A DNA stretch of 64,000 bases from Pseudomonas sp. WJP1 (GCF_028471945.1 NZ_CP110128.1:1910501-1974500); one strand, 5' to 3'; positions 16,794 to 26,420 are shown, counted from the first letter of the stretch. The notes: generated from the letters alone by a model not told the origin. Program-made: numbers and translations.

Positions 16794-18860
16794 ATGAGTT
16801 ATCAGGTTCTTGCACGTAAATGGCGTCCGCGCTCGTTCCGCGAAATGGTCGGCCAGACCCATGTGCTCAAGGCTCTGATCAATGCCTTGGACAGCCAGCG
16901 GCTGCACCACGCGTACCTGTTTACCGGTACGCGCGGGGTTGGCAAGACCACCATCGCGCGGATCATAGCCAAATGCTTGAACTGTGAAACAGGTATCACT
17001 TCAACGCCCTGTGGCGAGTGTTCGGTGTGCCGCGAGATCGATGAAGGCCGCTTCGTCGACCTAATCGAGATCGACGCCGCCAGCCGCACCAAGGTCGAAG
17101 ACACCCGCGAGCTGCTCGACAACGTGCAGTACGCCCCCAGCCGCGGGCGTTTCAAGGTCTACCTGATCGACGAAGTGCACATGCTCTCCAGCCATTCTTT
17201 CAATGCGCTGTTGAAAACCCTCGAAGAGCCGCCACCCTACGTCAAGTTCATCCTGGCCACCACTGATCCGCAGAAACTTCCTGCAACGATTCTTTCGCGT
17301 TGCCTGCAGTTCTCCCTGAAGAACATGACCCCGGAACGGGTCGTCGAGCATTTGACCCATGTGCTTGGCGTCGAGAACGTGCCGTTCGAAGACGATGCGC
17401 TGTGGTTGCTCGGTCGCGCCGCCGACGGTTCGATGCGCGATGCCATGAGCCTCACCGACCAGGCGATCGCCTTCGGTGAAGGTAAGGTCATGGCCGCTGA
17501 CGTGCGGGCGATGCTCGGTACCCTCGATCACGGCCAGGTCTATGACGTCCTGCATGCGCTGATCGAAGGCGACGCCAAGGCCCTGCTCGAGGCGGTCCGC
17601 CACCTGGCCGAACAGGGCCCGGACTGGAACGGCGTGCTCTCGGAAATCCTCAATGTGCTGCACCGCGTCGCCATCGCCCAGGCCTTGCCGGAAGGCGTCG
17701 ACAACGGCCATGGCGACCGTGACCGGGTGCTGGCCCTGGCCCAGGCCCTGCCGGCCGAAGACGTGCAGTTCTATTACCAGATGGGCCTGATCGGCCGCCG
17801 CGACTTGCCGCTGGCTCCCGATCCCCGTGGCGGTTTTGAAATGGTGCTGTTGCGCATGCTGGCGTTCCGGCCCGCCGACACCACGGACACGCCAAGGCAA
17901 CCGCTAAAGCCAGTGGGGATCAGCCAGGCCACGGTTGATTCCGCCAAATCAGTGGCTGCCACGCCAGTCGTAGCAAAGGTCGTCGCTGCGCCCGTTGCAC
18001 CTGTTGCGGTAGTGGTTCCGGCACCTGTGCCGGTTGCGCCTGTCGTAATACCTGAGCCTGTACCAGAGCCGGTGGCCCAAGAAGTCGTGGTCGAAGAAGT
18101 GGTCGACCTGCCGTGGAATGATCCGGTCGAGCCAGCAGCCGTTCAGCAACCAGCCGTCGAGCCGGTGCTGGAAACCGTCAGCGAGCAGCCCGAGTTGCCG
18201 CCAATGCCGATGCCGACTCCGGATAGCGCTGTGCCGGACGCGCCGGAGTGGGCCGCCGCGCCGATTCCGGAACCGACGGTGGCCCAGGTCGATGCTGCCA
18301 CACCGGGCATGGACCTGGATGACGAGCCGCCGCTGGATGAGGATTACATCGAGCCAGACATGGATTCGGCCTATAGCTATCTCGACGATTTGGCCAGCGA
18401 GCACGCCGCCGAGTCAGCCGCAGAACCCGAGCCTGAGCCCGCTGCAGCACCCGCCACGGGCCTGGCCCTGCAATGGCTGGAGCTGTTCCCGAAGCTGCCG
18501 ATTTCCGGCATGACCGGCAGCATCGCCGCCAACTGCACGCTGATCGCGGTCGATGGCGACAACTGGTTGTTGCACCTGGACCCGGCCCACAGCGCCTTGT
18601 TCAACGCCACTCAACAACGTCGTCTCAACGAAGCGTTGAACCAGTATCACGGGCGTACGCTGACCCTGACCATGGAGCTGATCAAGCCCGAGCAGGAAAC
18701 CCCGGCCCAGGCGGCGTCCCGTCGGCGTGCCGACCGTCAGCGCGAGGCCGAGGAGTCGATCCACGGTGATCCGTTCATCCAGCAAATGATGCAGCAGTTC
18801 GGTGCGGTGGTCCGTAACGATACTATTGAACCTGTCGAGGCCCTGGCCAGTCAGGGCTAA
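16794..18860 (+). CDS. dnaX: DNA polymerase III subunits gamma and tau
   Basis: The 688-residue clamp-loader ATPase has Walker A GTRGVGKT (residues 45-52), zinc-binding Cys64, Cys73, Cys76 and Cys79, Walker B VYLIDEVHML and an arginine-finger region near LPATILSRC. Residues about 365-560 are a long Ala/Pro/Val/Glu-rich linker, followed by the tau C-terminal region that binds polymerase and helicase. The E. coli slippery A-AAA-AAG frameshift signal was not seen in the linker, so only the long form may be made by simple translation. ybaB follows 66 bp downstream. Confidence 0.96.
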   Translation: MSYQVLARKWRPRSFREMVGQTHVLKALINALDSQRLHHAYLFTGTRGVGKTTIARIIAKCLNCETGITSTPCGECSVCREIDEGRFVDLIEIDAASRTKVEDTRELLDNVQYAPSRGRFKVYLIDEVHMLSSHSFNALLKTLEEPPPYVKFILATTDPQKLPATILSRCLQFSLKNMTPERVVEHLTHVLGVENVPFEDDALWLLGRAADGSMRDAMSLTDQAIAFGEGKVMAADVRAMLGTLDHGQVYDVLHALIEGDAKALLEAVRHLAEQGPDWNGVLSEILNVLHRVAIAQALPEGVDNGHGDRDRVLALAQALPAEDVQFYYQMGLIGRRDLPLAPDPRGGFEMVLLRMLAFRPADTTDTPRQPLKPVGISQATVDSAKSVAATPVVAKVVAAPVAPVAVVVPAPVPVAPVVIPEPVPEPVAQEVVVEEVVDLPWNDPVEPAAVQQPAVEPVLETVSEQPELPPMPMPTPDSAVPDAPEWAAAPIPEPTVAQVDAATPGMDLDDEPPLDEDYIEPDMDSAYSYLDDLASEHAAESAAEPEPEPAAAPATGLALQWLELFPKLPISGMTGSIAANCTLIAVDGDNWLLHLDPAHSALFNATQQRRLNEALNQYHGRTLTLTMELIKPEQETPAQAASRRRADRQREAEESIHGDPFIQQMMQQFGAVVRNDTIEPVEALASQG

Positions 18861-18926
18861 TAACTGAAGGCGCTCGCCCGCAGGGGCCGGGCGCCGTTTA
18901 ATCCAAGTACTTTTGAGGTGATTCCC

Positions 18927-19265
18927 ATGATGAAAGGTGGCATGGCCGGCCTGATGAAGCAGGCGCAGCAGATGCAGGAAAAAATGGCCAAGATGCAGGA
19001 AGAGCTGGCCAACGCCGAAGTCACCGGTAAAGCCGGTGGCGACATGGTCACCGTGGTGATGACCGGTCGTCACGACGTCAAGCGCGTGACCATCGACCCA
19101 AGCCTGGTCGAAGGCCTGAGCGAAGATGACAAGGAAATGCTCGAGGCAGTGTTCGCCGCGGCCGTCAACGACGCCGTGCGCAAGATCGAAGCCAACAGCC
19201 AGGACAAAATGGGCAGCATGACCGCTGGCATGCAACTGCCACCGGGCATGAAACTGCCATTCTGA
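18927..19265 (+). CDS. ybaB: YbaB/EbfC nucleoid-associated protein
   Basis: I chose the ATG at 18927, which sits 6 nt after GAGGTG; the product is 112 residues. The N-terminal Met/Gln/Lys-rich helix ([17 protein letters not shown]) is the YbaB dimerisation coiled coil, followed by the small beta domain ([20 protein letters not shown]). YbaB proteins form tweezer-like dimers that bind DNA. The dnaX-ybaB order is widely conserved. A strong terminator follows. Confidence 0.94.
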   Translation: MMKGGMAGLMKQAQQMQEKMAKMQEELANAEVTGKAGGDMVTVVMTGRHDVKRVTIDPSLVEGLSEDDKEMLEAVFAAAVNDAVRKIEANSQDKMGSMTAGMQLPPGMKLPF

Positions 19266-19292
19266 TTCGCCTTCAGGCGTCGGATGAGCTAC

Positions 19293-19324
19293 AAAAAATG
19301 CCAGGCATCTTGCCTGGCATTTTT
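19293..19324 (+). terminator. Rho-independent terminator after ybaB
   Basis: AAAAATGCCAGGC pairs with GCCTGGCATTTTT around a 5-nt loop (19307-19311). The flanking A and T runs could let it act in both directions. Confidence 0.9.
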
Positions 19325-19352
19325 GTTTCTGGGGCAGGCGTAATCCATGAGG

Positions 19353-19431
19353 GCGCCTTCGCGGGCAAGCCTCGCTCCTACGGGGTTGCGCGGTGCTTGC
19401 GTAGGAGCGAGGCTTGCCCGCGAAGAAGGCG
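19353..19431. repeat. REP inverted pair
   Basis: GCCTTCGCGGGCAAGCCTC and its inverted copy GAGGCTTGCCCGCGAAGAAGG flank a short spacer between ybaB and the reductase gene. Confidence 0.85.
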
Positions 19432-19523
19432 ACTCGGTCCCCAGGTAGAAACATCGAACGCCATTCCGCCCCAACGGTCTGCTCCCTATACCGCCAAATT
19501 CATCGAACAAAGGAGACGCTGAC

Positions 19524-20561
19524 ATGTCCGACCCCATGACCCTCAACCAACGCATCGTCCTGGCCTCGCGCCCGGTTGGCGCGCCGACGCCGGAGAATTT
19601 TCGCCTGGAGCGGGTCGCGCTACCCGATCTGGCCGAGGGTCAGGTGCTGCTCAAGACCCTTTACCTGTCGCTGGACCCCTACATGCGCGGGCGCATGAGT
19701 GATGCGCCGTCCTATGCCGCGCCGGTGGAAATCGGTGATGTGATGACCGGTGGTGCAGTCAGCCGGGTCGAGCGTTCGCGCCATCCCAAGTTTCATGAAG
19801 GTGACCTGGTGGTCGGCGCCACGGGATGGCAGAGCCACAGCATCAACGACGGTACCAGCATCATGGCGCTACCGTCGGGGCTGCCCAACCCCTCCATGGC
19901 CCTGGGGGTGCTGGGCATGCCGGGCATGACCGCCTACATGGGCTTGATGGACATCGGCCAGCCAAAAGAAGGCGAGACCCTGGTGGTGGCGGCGGCCTCG
20001 GGTGCCGTGGGTTCGGTGGTGGGCCAGGTGGCGAAGATCAAGGGCCTGCGCGTTGTCGGCGTGGCCGGCGGGGCGGAAAAATGTCGTTATGTCACTGAGG
20101 AGCTGGGTTTCGATGCCTGCATCGACCACAGGAGCCCGGACTTCGTCGACGAACTGGCGAAAGCGTGCCCCAAGGGCATCGATATCTATTATGAGAACGT
20201 CGGCGGCAAGGTGTTCGACGCGGTGGTGCCGTTACTCAACCCCAAGGCGCGGATTCCGCTCTGTGGACTGATCGCTTCCTACAACGCCACCGAAACGCCG
20301 AGCGGCCCGGATCGCCTGCCGCAATTGCAGCGCACGCTGTTGACCAAGCGTGTGCGAATCCAGGGCTTTATCGTGTTCGACGACTACGGTGACCGCCAGC
20401 CGGAATTCATCAGCGCGATGGCGCCATGGGTGCGTGATGGCAAGGTGAAGTTTCGCGAAGACGTGGTCGATGGCCTGGAACAGGCGCCCGAGGCGTTCAT
20501 CGGGCTGCTGGAAGGTCGCAACTTTGGCAAACTGGTGGTGCGGGTCGCGCCCAACGACTAA
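19524..20561 (+). CDS. NADP-dependent oxidoreductase, zinc-free MDR family (CurA/leukotriene-hydrogenase-like)
   Basis: The 345-residue protein starts behind AAGGAG. It has the family N-terminus (NQRIVLASRPVGAPTPENFRLE), LSLDPYMRGRM, and the nucleotide-binding AASGAVGSVVGQVAKIKG, followed by VVGVAGGAEKC. The later YYENVGGKVFDAV and CGLIASYN are also typical of this medium-chain reductase branch, which reduces alpha,beta-unsaturated ketones and aldehydes and lacks the zinc ligands of alcohol dehydrogenases. It lies between ybaB and recR, which are usually adjacent, together with a REP pair. Confidence 0.93.
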   Translation: MSDPMTLNQRIVLASRPVGAPTPENFRLERVALPDLAEGQVLLKTLYLSLDPYMRGRMSDAPSYAAPVEIGDVMTGGAVSRVERSRHPKFHEGDLVVGATGWQSHSINDGTSIMALPSGLPNPSMALGVLGMPGMTAYMGLMDIGQPKEGETLVVAAASGAVGSVVGQVAKIKGLRVVGVAGGAEKCRYVTEELGFDACIDHRSPDFVDELAKACPKGIDIYYENVGGKVFDAVVPLLNPKARIPLCGLIASYNATETPSGPDRLPQLQRTLLTKRVRIQGFIVFDDYGDRQPEFISAMAPWVRDGKVKFREDVVDGLEQAPEAFIGLLEGRNFGKLVVRVAPND

Positions 20562-20636
20562 TTGACGCTGTGAATTGACGCTCATCAGAGGCGCGGGTAT
20601 AAACCGCGTCTCGTTGTTATCGTCGGACTTTTCCCC

Positions 20637-21239
20637 ATGAGCTTCAGCCCTTTGATTCGCCAACTGATCGACGCCCTGCGAGTTTTGCCAGGTGTGGGTC
20701 AGAAAACCGCCCAGCGCATGGCGTTGCAGTTGCTCGAGCGTGATCGCAGTGGCGGCTCGCGCCTGGCACTGGCCCTGAACCAGGCCATGGATGGGGTCGG
20801 TCACTGCCGTCAGTGCCGCACGCTGACCGAAGACGACCTCTGCCCGCAATGCGCCGATACCCGCCGCGACGACACCTTGTTGTGCGTGGTGGAAGGGCCG
20901 ATGGATGTCTATGCCGTGGAGCAGACCGGTTTTCGTGGTCGCTACTTCGTGCTCAAGGGGCATCTTTCGCCGCTCGACGGGCTGGGGCCGGAGGCGATCG
21001 GCATTCCGCAATTGATGGCGCGGATCGAGGAGGCGGGCACGTTCACGGAAGTCATCCTCGCCACCAACCCGACCGTGGAAGGCGAAGCCACCGCGCACTA
21101 CATCGCCCAGTTGCTGAGCAGCAAAGGCCTGATCGCTTCGCGCATCGCCCATGGCGTGCCGCTGGGCGGCGAGCTGGAGTTGGTGGATGGCGGCACGCTG
21201 GCGCATTCGTTTGCCGGGCGTAAGCCGATCAGTTTGTAA
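20637..21239 (+). CDS. recR: Recombination mediator protein RecR
   Basis: The 200-residue protein has an N-terminal helix-hairpin-helix region ([20 protein letters not shown]), a four-cysteine zinc finger ([16 protein letters not shown]), a TOPRIM domain with CVVEGPMDV and [16 protein letters not shown], and the C-terminal Walker-B-like LADD-replacing [10 protein letters not shown]. With RecF and RecO it helps load RecA onto single-stranded DNA at gaps. It normally follows dnaX-ybaB; here the reductase gene and a REP pair intervene. Confidence 0.96.
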   Translation: MSFSPLIRQLIDALRVLPGVGQKTAQRMALQLLERDRSGGSRLALALNQAMDGVGHCRQCRTLTEDDLCPQCADTRRDDTLLCVVEGPMDVYAVEQTGFRGRYFVLKGHLSPLDGLGPEAIGIPQLMARIEEAGTFTEVILATNPTVEGEATAHYIAQLLSSKGLIASRIAHGVPLGGELELVDGGTLAHSFAGRKPISL

Positions 21240-21258
21240 TTTGTGTTGTTTTGATTGA

Positions 21259-21346
21259 CGCCATCGCGAGCAGGCTCGCTCCTACAGGGTTTTTATGAGC
21301 ACCGCAAATCCTGTGTAGGAGCGAGCCTGCTCGCGATGCGGGCGCC
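21259..21346. repeat. REP inverted pair
   Basis: CGCCATCGCGAGCAGGCTCG and its inverted copy GAGCGAGCCTGCTCGCGATG flank a spacer between recR and the acyl-CoA dehydrogenase gene. Confidence 0.85.
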
Positions 21347-21430
21347 TCGGTCCACCTGATTCACACAATCCTGTTGAAAACCAAGCAAGCGCTCGGTTAA
21401 CTTCGCTGGACCCTTCAGTGGAGTTCGCCG

Positions 21431-22579
21431 ATGCCTGCCTTCGAGGAATACTTCGACCCCAGCCACCAAATGGTCCGCGACAGCGTCAGGCGTTTCGTCG
21501 AACGCGAGATCCTGCCGGGTATCGAGCAGTGGGAAGAGGCCGAAAGCTTTCCCCGCGAGCTCTATCTGAAGGCCGGTGCGGCGGGCATCCTCGGCATCGG
21601 TTACCCCCAAAGCCTGGGCGGCAGCCACGAGGGCGATGTGTTCGCCAAGATCGCCGCCAGCGAAGAATTGATGCGCTGTGGCTCGGGTGGCCTGGTGGCG
21701 GGGTTGGGCTCGCTGGACATCGGCCTGCCGCCGATTCTCAAGTGGGCCAGCCCTTGCGTCCGTGATCGGGTGGTGCCTCAGGTGTTGTCCGGCGAGAAAA
21801 TCAGCGCCCTGGCCGTCACCGAACCCGGCGGCGGTTCCGACGTCGCCAACCTGCAAACCCGCGCCGTGCGTGATGGCGACTTCTACCGGGTCAACGGCAG
21901 TAAAACCTTCATCACCAGCGGCGTGCGCGCGGACTATTACACCGTCGCGGTCCGCACCGGCGAGCCGGGTTTCGCTGGCATCAGCCTGTTGTTGATCGAA
22001 AAAGGCACCCCGGGTTTCACCGTGGGTCGGCAGTTGAAGAAAATGGGCTGGTGGGCGTCGGACACGGCCGAATTGTTCTTCGATGATTGCCCGGTGCCTG
22101 TAGGCAATCTGATCGGCAGCGAGAACATGGGTTTCGCCTGCATCATGGGCAATTTCCAGAACGAACGCCTGGCCCTGGCGTTGATGGCCAACATGACTGC
22201 GCAACTTGCCCTGGAGGAAAGCCTCAAGTGGGCGCGCGAGCGTGAAGCCTTTGGTAAACCGATCGGCAAGTTCCAGGTGATCAAGCATCGCTTGGCGGAC
22301 ATGGCCACGGCACTCGAAGTCTCACGGGAATTCACCTACCGGCAGGCGGCGAAAATGGCGGCGGGCAAGAGTGTGATCAAGGAAATTTCCATGGCCAAGA
22401 ATTTTGCCACGGACACGGCGGACCGGATCACCCACGATGCGGTGCAGATACTGGGTGGCCTGGGTTACATGCGTGAGAGCCTGGTGGAGCGGCTGTACCG
22501 GGATAACCGGATTCTGTCGATTGGCGGGGGGACGCGGGAAGTGATGAACGAGATCATCAGCAAGCAGATGGGGCTTTGA
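21431..22579 (+). CDS. Acyl-CoA dehydrogenase (LCAD/IVD-type active site)
   Basis: The 382-residue flavoenzyme has the acyl-CoA dehydrogenase motifs ALAVTEPGGGSDVANLQT (FAD/substrate binding) and QILGGLGYMRE near the C-terminus. The position used for the catalytic base in medium-chain enzymes (YEGT) reads IGGGT here. A glutamate is instead present at Glu245 in FQNERL, the position used by long-chain and isovaleryl-CoA dehydrogenases. It therefore probably oxidises a longer or branched acyl-CoA, passing electrons to ETF. In P. aeruginosa an acyl-CoA dehydrogenase gene also follows recR. Confidence 0.92.
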   Translation: MPAFEEYFDPSHQMVRDSVRRFVEREILPGIEQWEEAESFPRELYLKAGAAGILGIGYPQSLGGSHEGDVFAKIAASEELMRCGSGGLVAGLGSLDIGLPPILKWASPCVRDRVVPQVLSGEKISALAVTEPGGGSDVANLQTRAVRDGDFYRVNGSKTFITSGVRADYYTVAVRTGEPGFAGISLLLIEKGTPGFTVGRQLKKMGWWASDTAELFFDDCPVPVGNLIGSENMGFACIMGNFQNERLALALMANMTAQLALEESLKWAREREAFGKPIGKFQVIKHRLADMATALEVSREFTYRQAAKMAAGKSVIKEISMAKNFATDTADRITHDAVQILGGLGYMRESLVERLYRDNRILSIGGGTREVMNEIISKQMGL

Positions 22580-22599
22580 GACTTGTAGAGTTGTGGATT

Positions 22600-22693
22600 A
22601 CGCCATCGCGAGCAGGCTCACTCCTACATTCGACCGTGTTCTGTCTGGAAGAACACAATCCACTGTAGGAGCGAGCCTGCTCGCGATGGCGTC
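22600..22693. repeat. REP inverted pair
   Basis: ACGCCATCGCGAGCAGGCTC and the inverted GAGCCTGCTCGCGATGGCGT lie between the convergent acyl-CoA dehydrogenase and apt genes, where they could also form a terminator-like stem. Confidence 0.85.
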
Positions 22694-22707
22694 GGTGAAG
22701 GCGCTAC

Positions 22708-23256
22708 TTACTTATCAGACAGGGCAAACTGCGTCAGGCAAAAAGTAGGAATTCCCATATCTTCCAGGCGCTGCGAACCACCCAGCTCCGGCAAGTCAAT
22801 GATCGCCGCCGCTTCATGCACCCGCGCGCCCATGCGTCGAATCAGGTTCGCCGCCGCAATCAGGGTGCCGCCGGTGGCGATCAGGTCATCGAACATCACC
22901 ACCGAGTCGCCTTCGCACAGGCTGTCGGCGTGCACTTCAAGAAACGCTTCGCCGTACTCGGTTGCATAGCCTTCAGCCAGAACGTCGGCCGGCAACTTGC
23001 CTTGCTTGCGAAACAGCACCAGCGGCTTGTTCAGCTGATAAGCCAGCACCGAGCCAATCAGGAAACCCCTGGCATCCATGGCGCCAATGTGGGTGAAATC
23101 CGCCTCGACATAGCGGTGGGCGAAGCTGTCCATCACCAGGCGCAGGGCCGTGGGCGACTGGAAGAGCGGGGTGATGTCGCGAAAGATCACGCCGGGCTTC
23201 GGAAAGTCGATCACGGGGCGGATGAGGGATTTGATGTCGAAGGAGTCGAAGACCAT
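22708..23256 (-). CDS. apt: Adenine phosphoribosyltransferase
   Basis: This 182-residue purine salvage enzyme converts adenine and PRPP to AMP. I start it at the ATG at 23256 (AGGA upstream); a TTG eight codons earlier is less likely. Motifs are [16 protein letters not shown] near residue 16, [36 protein letters not shown] and the PRPP loop [13 protein letters not shown]. It lies downstream of anr on the same strand. Confidence 0.95.
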   Translation of the reverse strand: MVFDSFDIKSLIRPVIDFPKPGVIFRDITPLFQSPTALRLVMDSFAHRYVEADFTHIGAMDARGFLIGSVLAYQLNKPLVLFRKQGKLPADVLAEGYATEYGEAFLEVHADSLCEGDSVVMFDDLIATGGTLIAAANLIRRMGARVHEAAAIIDLPELGGSQRLEDMGIPTFCLTQFALSDK

Positions 23257-23333
23257 CGAAGGTGTCCTGGCAGGCTGCAAACGACACAGTATAACGGCGG
23301 CTGAACCGTTTCGCTCAGCCGCGATCGGCCGAA

Positions 23334-24068
23334 TCAGCCTTCGAGGGAACCACCGGCCAGGGCGCAGAGCTGGATCGGGTCGAGGATGCGGATTTCCTTG
23401 CCCTCGGCGGCGATCAGTTCGTTCTGCTGGAAGCGCGTGAACACCCGCGACACGGTTTCAACCGCCAGGCCCAGGTAGTTGCCGATTTCATTGCGCGACA
23501 TGCTCAGGCGGAACTGATTGGCCGAGAAGCCCCGGGCACGGAAGCGCGCCGACAGGTTGACGAGGAAGGTGGCGATGCGCTCGTCGGCAGTCTTTTTCGA
23601 CAGCAGCAGCATCATCTGCTGATCGTCACGGATTTCGCGGCTCATCACGCGCATCAGCTGACGGCGCAACTGCGGCAGTTGCAGGGCCAGTTCGTCGAGG
23701 CGTTCGAAGGGGATTTCACACACCGAGGTGGTTTCCAGCGCTTGCGCCGACACCGGGTGTTTTTCGGTGTCCATGCCCGACAGCCCGACCAGCTCGCTCG
23801 GCAAGTGGAAGCCGGTGAGCTGTTCTTCGCCGGCATCGCTCAGGTTGAAGGTCTTCAGGGCGCCGGAGCGCACGGCATAGACCGAGTCGAACTTGTCGCC
23901 CTGGCGGAACAGAAACTCACCCTTTTTCAGCGGGCGGCCTCGTTTGACGATTTCGTCCAGCGCATCCATATCTTCCAGATTCAGAGAAAGTGGCAAACAC
24001 AGCGGGGCCAGACTGCAATCCTTGCAATGGGCCTGATTGTGAGCGCGCAGTTTTACTGGCTCAGACAT
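23334..24068 (-). CDS. anr: Anaerobic regulator Anr (Fnr/Crp family, iron-sulfur oxygen sensor)
   Basis: The 244-residue regulator has the N-terminal cysteine cluster Cys15, Cys18 and Cys24 plus Cys117, the ligands of the oxygen-sensitive 4Fe-4S cluster in Fnr. The cyclic-nucleotide-like beta-roll ([21 protein letters not shown]), dimer helix and C-terminal helix-turn-helix ([24 protein letters not shown], with the ExxSR recognition core) follow. It activates genes through TTGAT-N4-ATCAA sites; several such sites are in this window upstream of hemN and the cco operons, so the regulator lies next to its likely targets. Confidence 0.96.
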   Translation of the reverse strand: MSEPVKLRAHNQAHCKDCSLAPLCLPLSLNLEDMDALDEIVKRGRPLKKGEFLFRQGDKFDSVYAVRSGALKTFNLSDAGEEQLTGFHLPSELVGLSGMDTEKHPVSAQALETTSVCEIPFERLDELALQLPQLRRQLMRVMSREIRDDQQMMLLLSKKTADERIATFLVNLSARFRARGFSANQFRLSMSRNEIGNYLGLAVETVSRVFTRFQQNELIAAEGKEIRILDPIQLCALAGGSLEG

Positions 24069-24160
24069 TTCTTCAATCCTTGTGGGAAATCACACATAAG
24101 ACGTAAGGGTAACCCACTGCAGGACGTTGATGCCAGCACGCGGCGGATTTGCCGCAGGGT

Positions 24161-25546
24161 TTAGATCACTCGGGAAAACCGTTGGCGACTGTGTTGCTCA
24201 AGGTAGGCGTCAAACACCATGCACACCGAGCGCACCAGTAAGCGACCTGCCGGCAGCACAGTGATGCTTTCGCTGGTCAGCTCAATCAGGCCATCCTTGG
24301 CCATGCCCTGCAGTTGTGGCCAAATTTCGCCGAAATAGCCTTGAAAATCGATGTTGAAGGCCTGCTCGATCTGGGCGAACTCCAGGCTGAAATTGCATAT
24401 CAGCTGCTGGATCACGGCGCGGCGCAGACGGTCATCGGCGTTGCACGACAGGCCGCGGCTGGTGGCCAATTGCGCAGAAGCCAAGGTGTTCTGGTATTGG
24501 TTCAGGTCGCTGCTGTTCTGGCAGTACAAATCACCGATATGGCTGATCGCCGATACGCCCAGCCCGATCAAATCGCAATGGCCGTGGGTGGTGTAGCCCT
24601 GGAAGTTGCGTTGCAGGGTCGATTCCTCCTGAGCGATTGCCAATTCATCGTCGGGTAGCGCGAAGTGGTCCATGCCGATGTAGCGGTAACCGGCGGCGGT
24701 CAGTTGCTCGATGGTGTGCTGCAGCATCTGCAGTTTTTGCGCCGGGGTCGGTAGCTCGTTGATATTGATCCGCCGTTGCGGCATGAAGCGATCCGGCAGG
24801 TGCGCATAGTTGAACACCGAGAGGCGGTCCGGTTGCAGGCTGATGACTTCGTCGACGGTGCGGGCAAAGTTTTCCGGGGTCTGCTTGGGCAGCCCGTAGA
24901 TCAGGTCGATGTTGATCGAGCGAAACTGCAGGGTGCGGGCGGCGTCGATCACCGCGCGGGTTTCTTCCAGGCTCTGCAGGCGATTGACCGCGCGCTGCAC
25001 GGCCGGATCAAGGTCTTGCAGGCCGATGCTGACCCGATTGAAACCCAGTTCGCGCAGCAGGCCCATGGTCGACCAGTCGGCTTCGCGAGGGTCGATTTCG
25101 ATGCCGTAGTCACCGCTATCGTCATCGAGCAGATTGAAGTGCTTGCGCAGGTGCGCCATCAGTTGACGCAGTTCGTCGTGGCTGAGAAAGGTCGGCGTGC
25201 CGCCGCCGAAATGCAGTTGCTCGACTTTCTGCGCGGGGTCGAGGTGGCAGGCGATCAGCTGGATTTCCTGCTCCAGGCGCTGCAGGTAGGGCAGCGCCCG
25301 GCCGCGATCCTTGGTGATCACCTTGTTGCAGGCGCAGTAGTAGCAAATGTTCGCGCAAAACGGCACGTGCACATACAGCGACAGCGGGCGCACGGCCTTG
25401 CGGCTGTCGCGCAGGGCATGCAGCAGGTCGAACGGGCTGATCTGGCTGTGGAATTGCACCGCGGTCGGGTAGGAGGTGTAGCGTGGTCCCGCCAGGTCAT
25501 AACGGCGGATCAGATCGGTGTCCCAACGAATGGCGTCGAGCATCAT
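24161..25546 (-). CDS. hemN: Oxygen-independent coproporphyrinogen III oxidase
   Basis: This radical-SAM enzyme converts coproporphyrinogen III to protoporphyrinogen IX without oxygen, supplying haem under microaerobic conditions. I start it at the ATG at 25546 (GGGGGA 8 nt upstream; 461 residues); the next codon, also ATG, gives 460. It has RYTSYPTAVQF near the N-terminus, the cluster motif CANICYYCACN, FGGGTPTFL, GIEIDPRE, and a HemN C-terminal domain. An Anr-box-like site lies 64-77 bp upstream. anr follows 92 bp downstream on the same strand. Confidence 0.95.
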   Translation of the reverse strand: MMLDAIRWDTDLIRRYDLAGPRYTSYPTAVQFHSQISPFDLLHALRDSRKAVRPLSLYVHVPFCANICYYCACNKVITKDRGRALPYLQRLEQEIQLIACHLDPAQKVEQLHFGGGTPTFLSHDELRQLMAHLRKHFNLLDDDSGDYGIEIDPREADWSTMGLLRELGFNRVSIGLQDLDPAVQRAVNRLQSLEETRAVIDAARTLQFRSINIDLIYGLPKQTPENFARTVDEVISLQPDRLSVFNYAHLPDRFMPQRRININELPTPAQKLQMLQHTIEQLTAAGYRYIGMDHFALPDDELAIAQEESTLQRNFQGYTTHGHCDLIGLGVSAISHIGDLYCQNSSDLNQYQNTLASAQLATSRGLSCNADDRLRRAVIQQLICNFSLEFAQIEQAFNIDFQGYFGEIWPQLQGMAKDGLIELTSESITVLPAGRLLVRSVCMVFDAYLEQHSRQRFSRVI

Positions 25547-25609
25547 GCGGGCATTCCCCCGGATAGGCTGGCAGTGTGGCCAGTCTAGGGGGTGGGGTGT
25601 TTGGGGATC

Positions 25610-25623
25610 TTGATTTGCGTCAA
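25610..25623 (-). promoter_or_regulatory. Anr box upstream of hemN
   Basis: TTGAT-TTGC-GTCAA matches the Anr/Dnr consensus TTGAT-N4-ATCAA at nine of ten positions. Its centre is about 70 bp before the hemN start, so a site near -41 would give a leader of roughly 30 nt. Confidence 0.7.
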
Positions 25624-25648
25624 GGCTCAGGAGTTGTGTTGTTGGTGC

Positions 25649-25730
25649 GGGCCTCTTCGCGGGCAAGCCTCGCTCCTACAAGGAATCGCGATCTCCTGTA
25701 GGAGCGAGGCTTGCCCGCGAAGGGCGCGCC
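25649..25730. repeat. REP inverted pair
   Basis: CTTCGCGGGCAAGCCTCGC and the inverted GCGAGGCTTGCCCGCGAAG flank a short spacer between hemN and the TauE-like gene. Confidence 0.85.
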
Positions 25731-25736
25731 GCCAAT

Positions 25737-26420
25737 CTAATGCCCCATCAACCAATGCTGATGCGGCCCCGGTAAAGTCCAGATGCCAAACAACATCACC
25801 AGCAACCCGCCCGTCATGCGCACGCTGCGTTTACGCAACAACGCCGTGACTCGTTCAGCCGCCAACCCAGTGGCGAGTAATACTGGCCAGGTGCCCAACC
25901 CGAACGCCAGCATCAGCAACGCACTGTCCAGCGCATTGCCCTGGCTGGCCGACCACAGCAAGGTGCTGTAGACCAGGCCGCACGGCAACCAGCCCCAGAG
26001 CCCGCCCAACAACAGCGCGCGGGGTAGGCTCGACACCGGCAGCAATCGATTGGCGACCGGCTGGATATGCCGCCACAGGCCGCGGCCGAGGCTTTCGATG
26101 CGCGTCAGCCCGCTCCACCAGCCGGCCAGGTACAAACCCATGGCGATCAGCAGCAGGCCGGCGAGCACGCGCATGAACATCGCCGCCGGGCTGTTGGCCA
26201 CCGCCCAGCCGGCCAGGCCGATCAGCAGGCCGGCGGCGGCATAGCTGAGGATGCGCCCCAGGTTGTAGGCCAGCAGCAGGCGAAAGCGCCGGCTGCGTTG
26301 ATCCTTGGGGATGGCCATGGTCAGGGCGCCCATCAAGCCGCCGCACATGCCCAGGCAATGACCGCCACCGAGTAGGCCGAGAATGACCGCCGACACCAGC
26401 AGCGGCGCCAATTCAAGCAT
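25737..26420 (-). CDS. TauE/DsbD-like membrane protein of the cbb3 maturation cluster
   Basis: The 227-residue protein has about six hydrophobic segments and an N-terminal GGGHCLGMCGG motif with two cysteines and a histidine in the first membrane region, a pattern seen in heavy-metal-handling DsbD/TauE-SafE-like proteins. It sits immediately after ccoS with an 8-nt overlap, so it is part of the ccoGHIS operon. A role in copper or cytochrome supply to cbb3 oxidase is likely but inferred from context. The equivalent P. aeruginosa gene lies at the same place between ccoS and hemN. Confidence 0.85.
   Translation of the reverse strand: MLELAPLLVSAVILGLLGGGHCLGMCGGLMGALTMAIPKDQRSRRFRLLLAYNLGRILSYAAAGLLIGLAGWAVANSPAAMFMRVLAGLLLIAMGLYLAGWWSGLTRIESLGRGLWRHIQPVANRLLPVSSLPRALLLGGLWGWLPCGLVYSTLLWSASQGNALDSALLMLAFGLGTWPVLLATGLAAERVTALLRKRSVRMTGGLLVMLFGIWTLPGPHQHWLMGH

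Noticed and set aside
17900..18460. Programmed frameshift in dnaX
   Set aside because: No A-AAA-AAG slippery run in the linker; the frame is continuous to the tau C-terminus.
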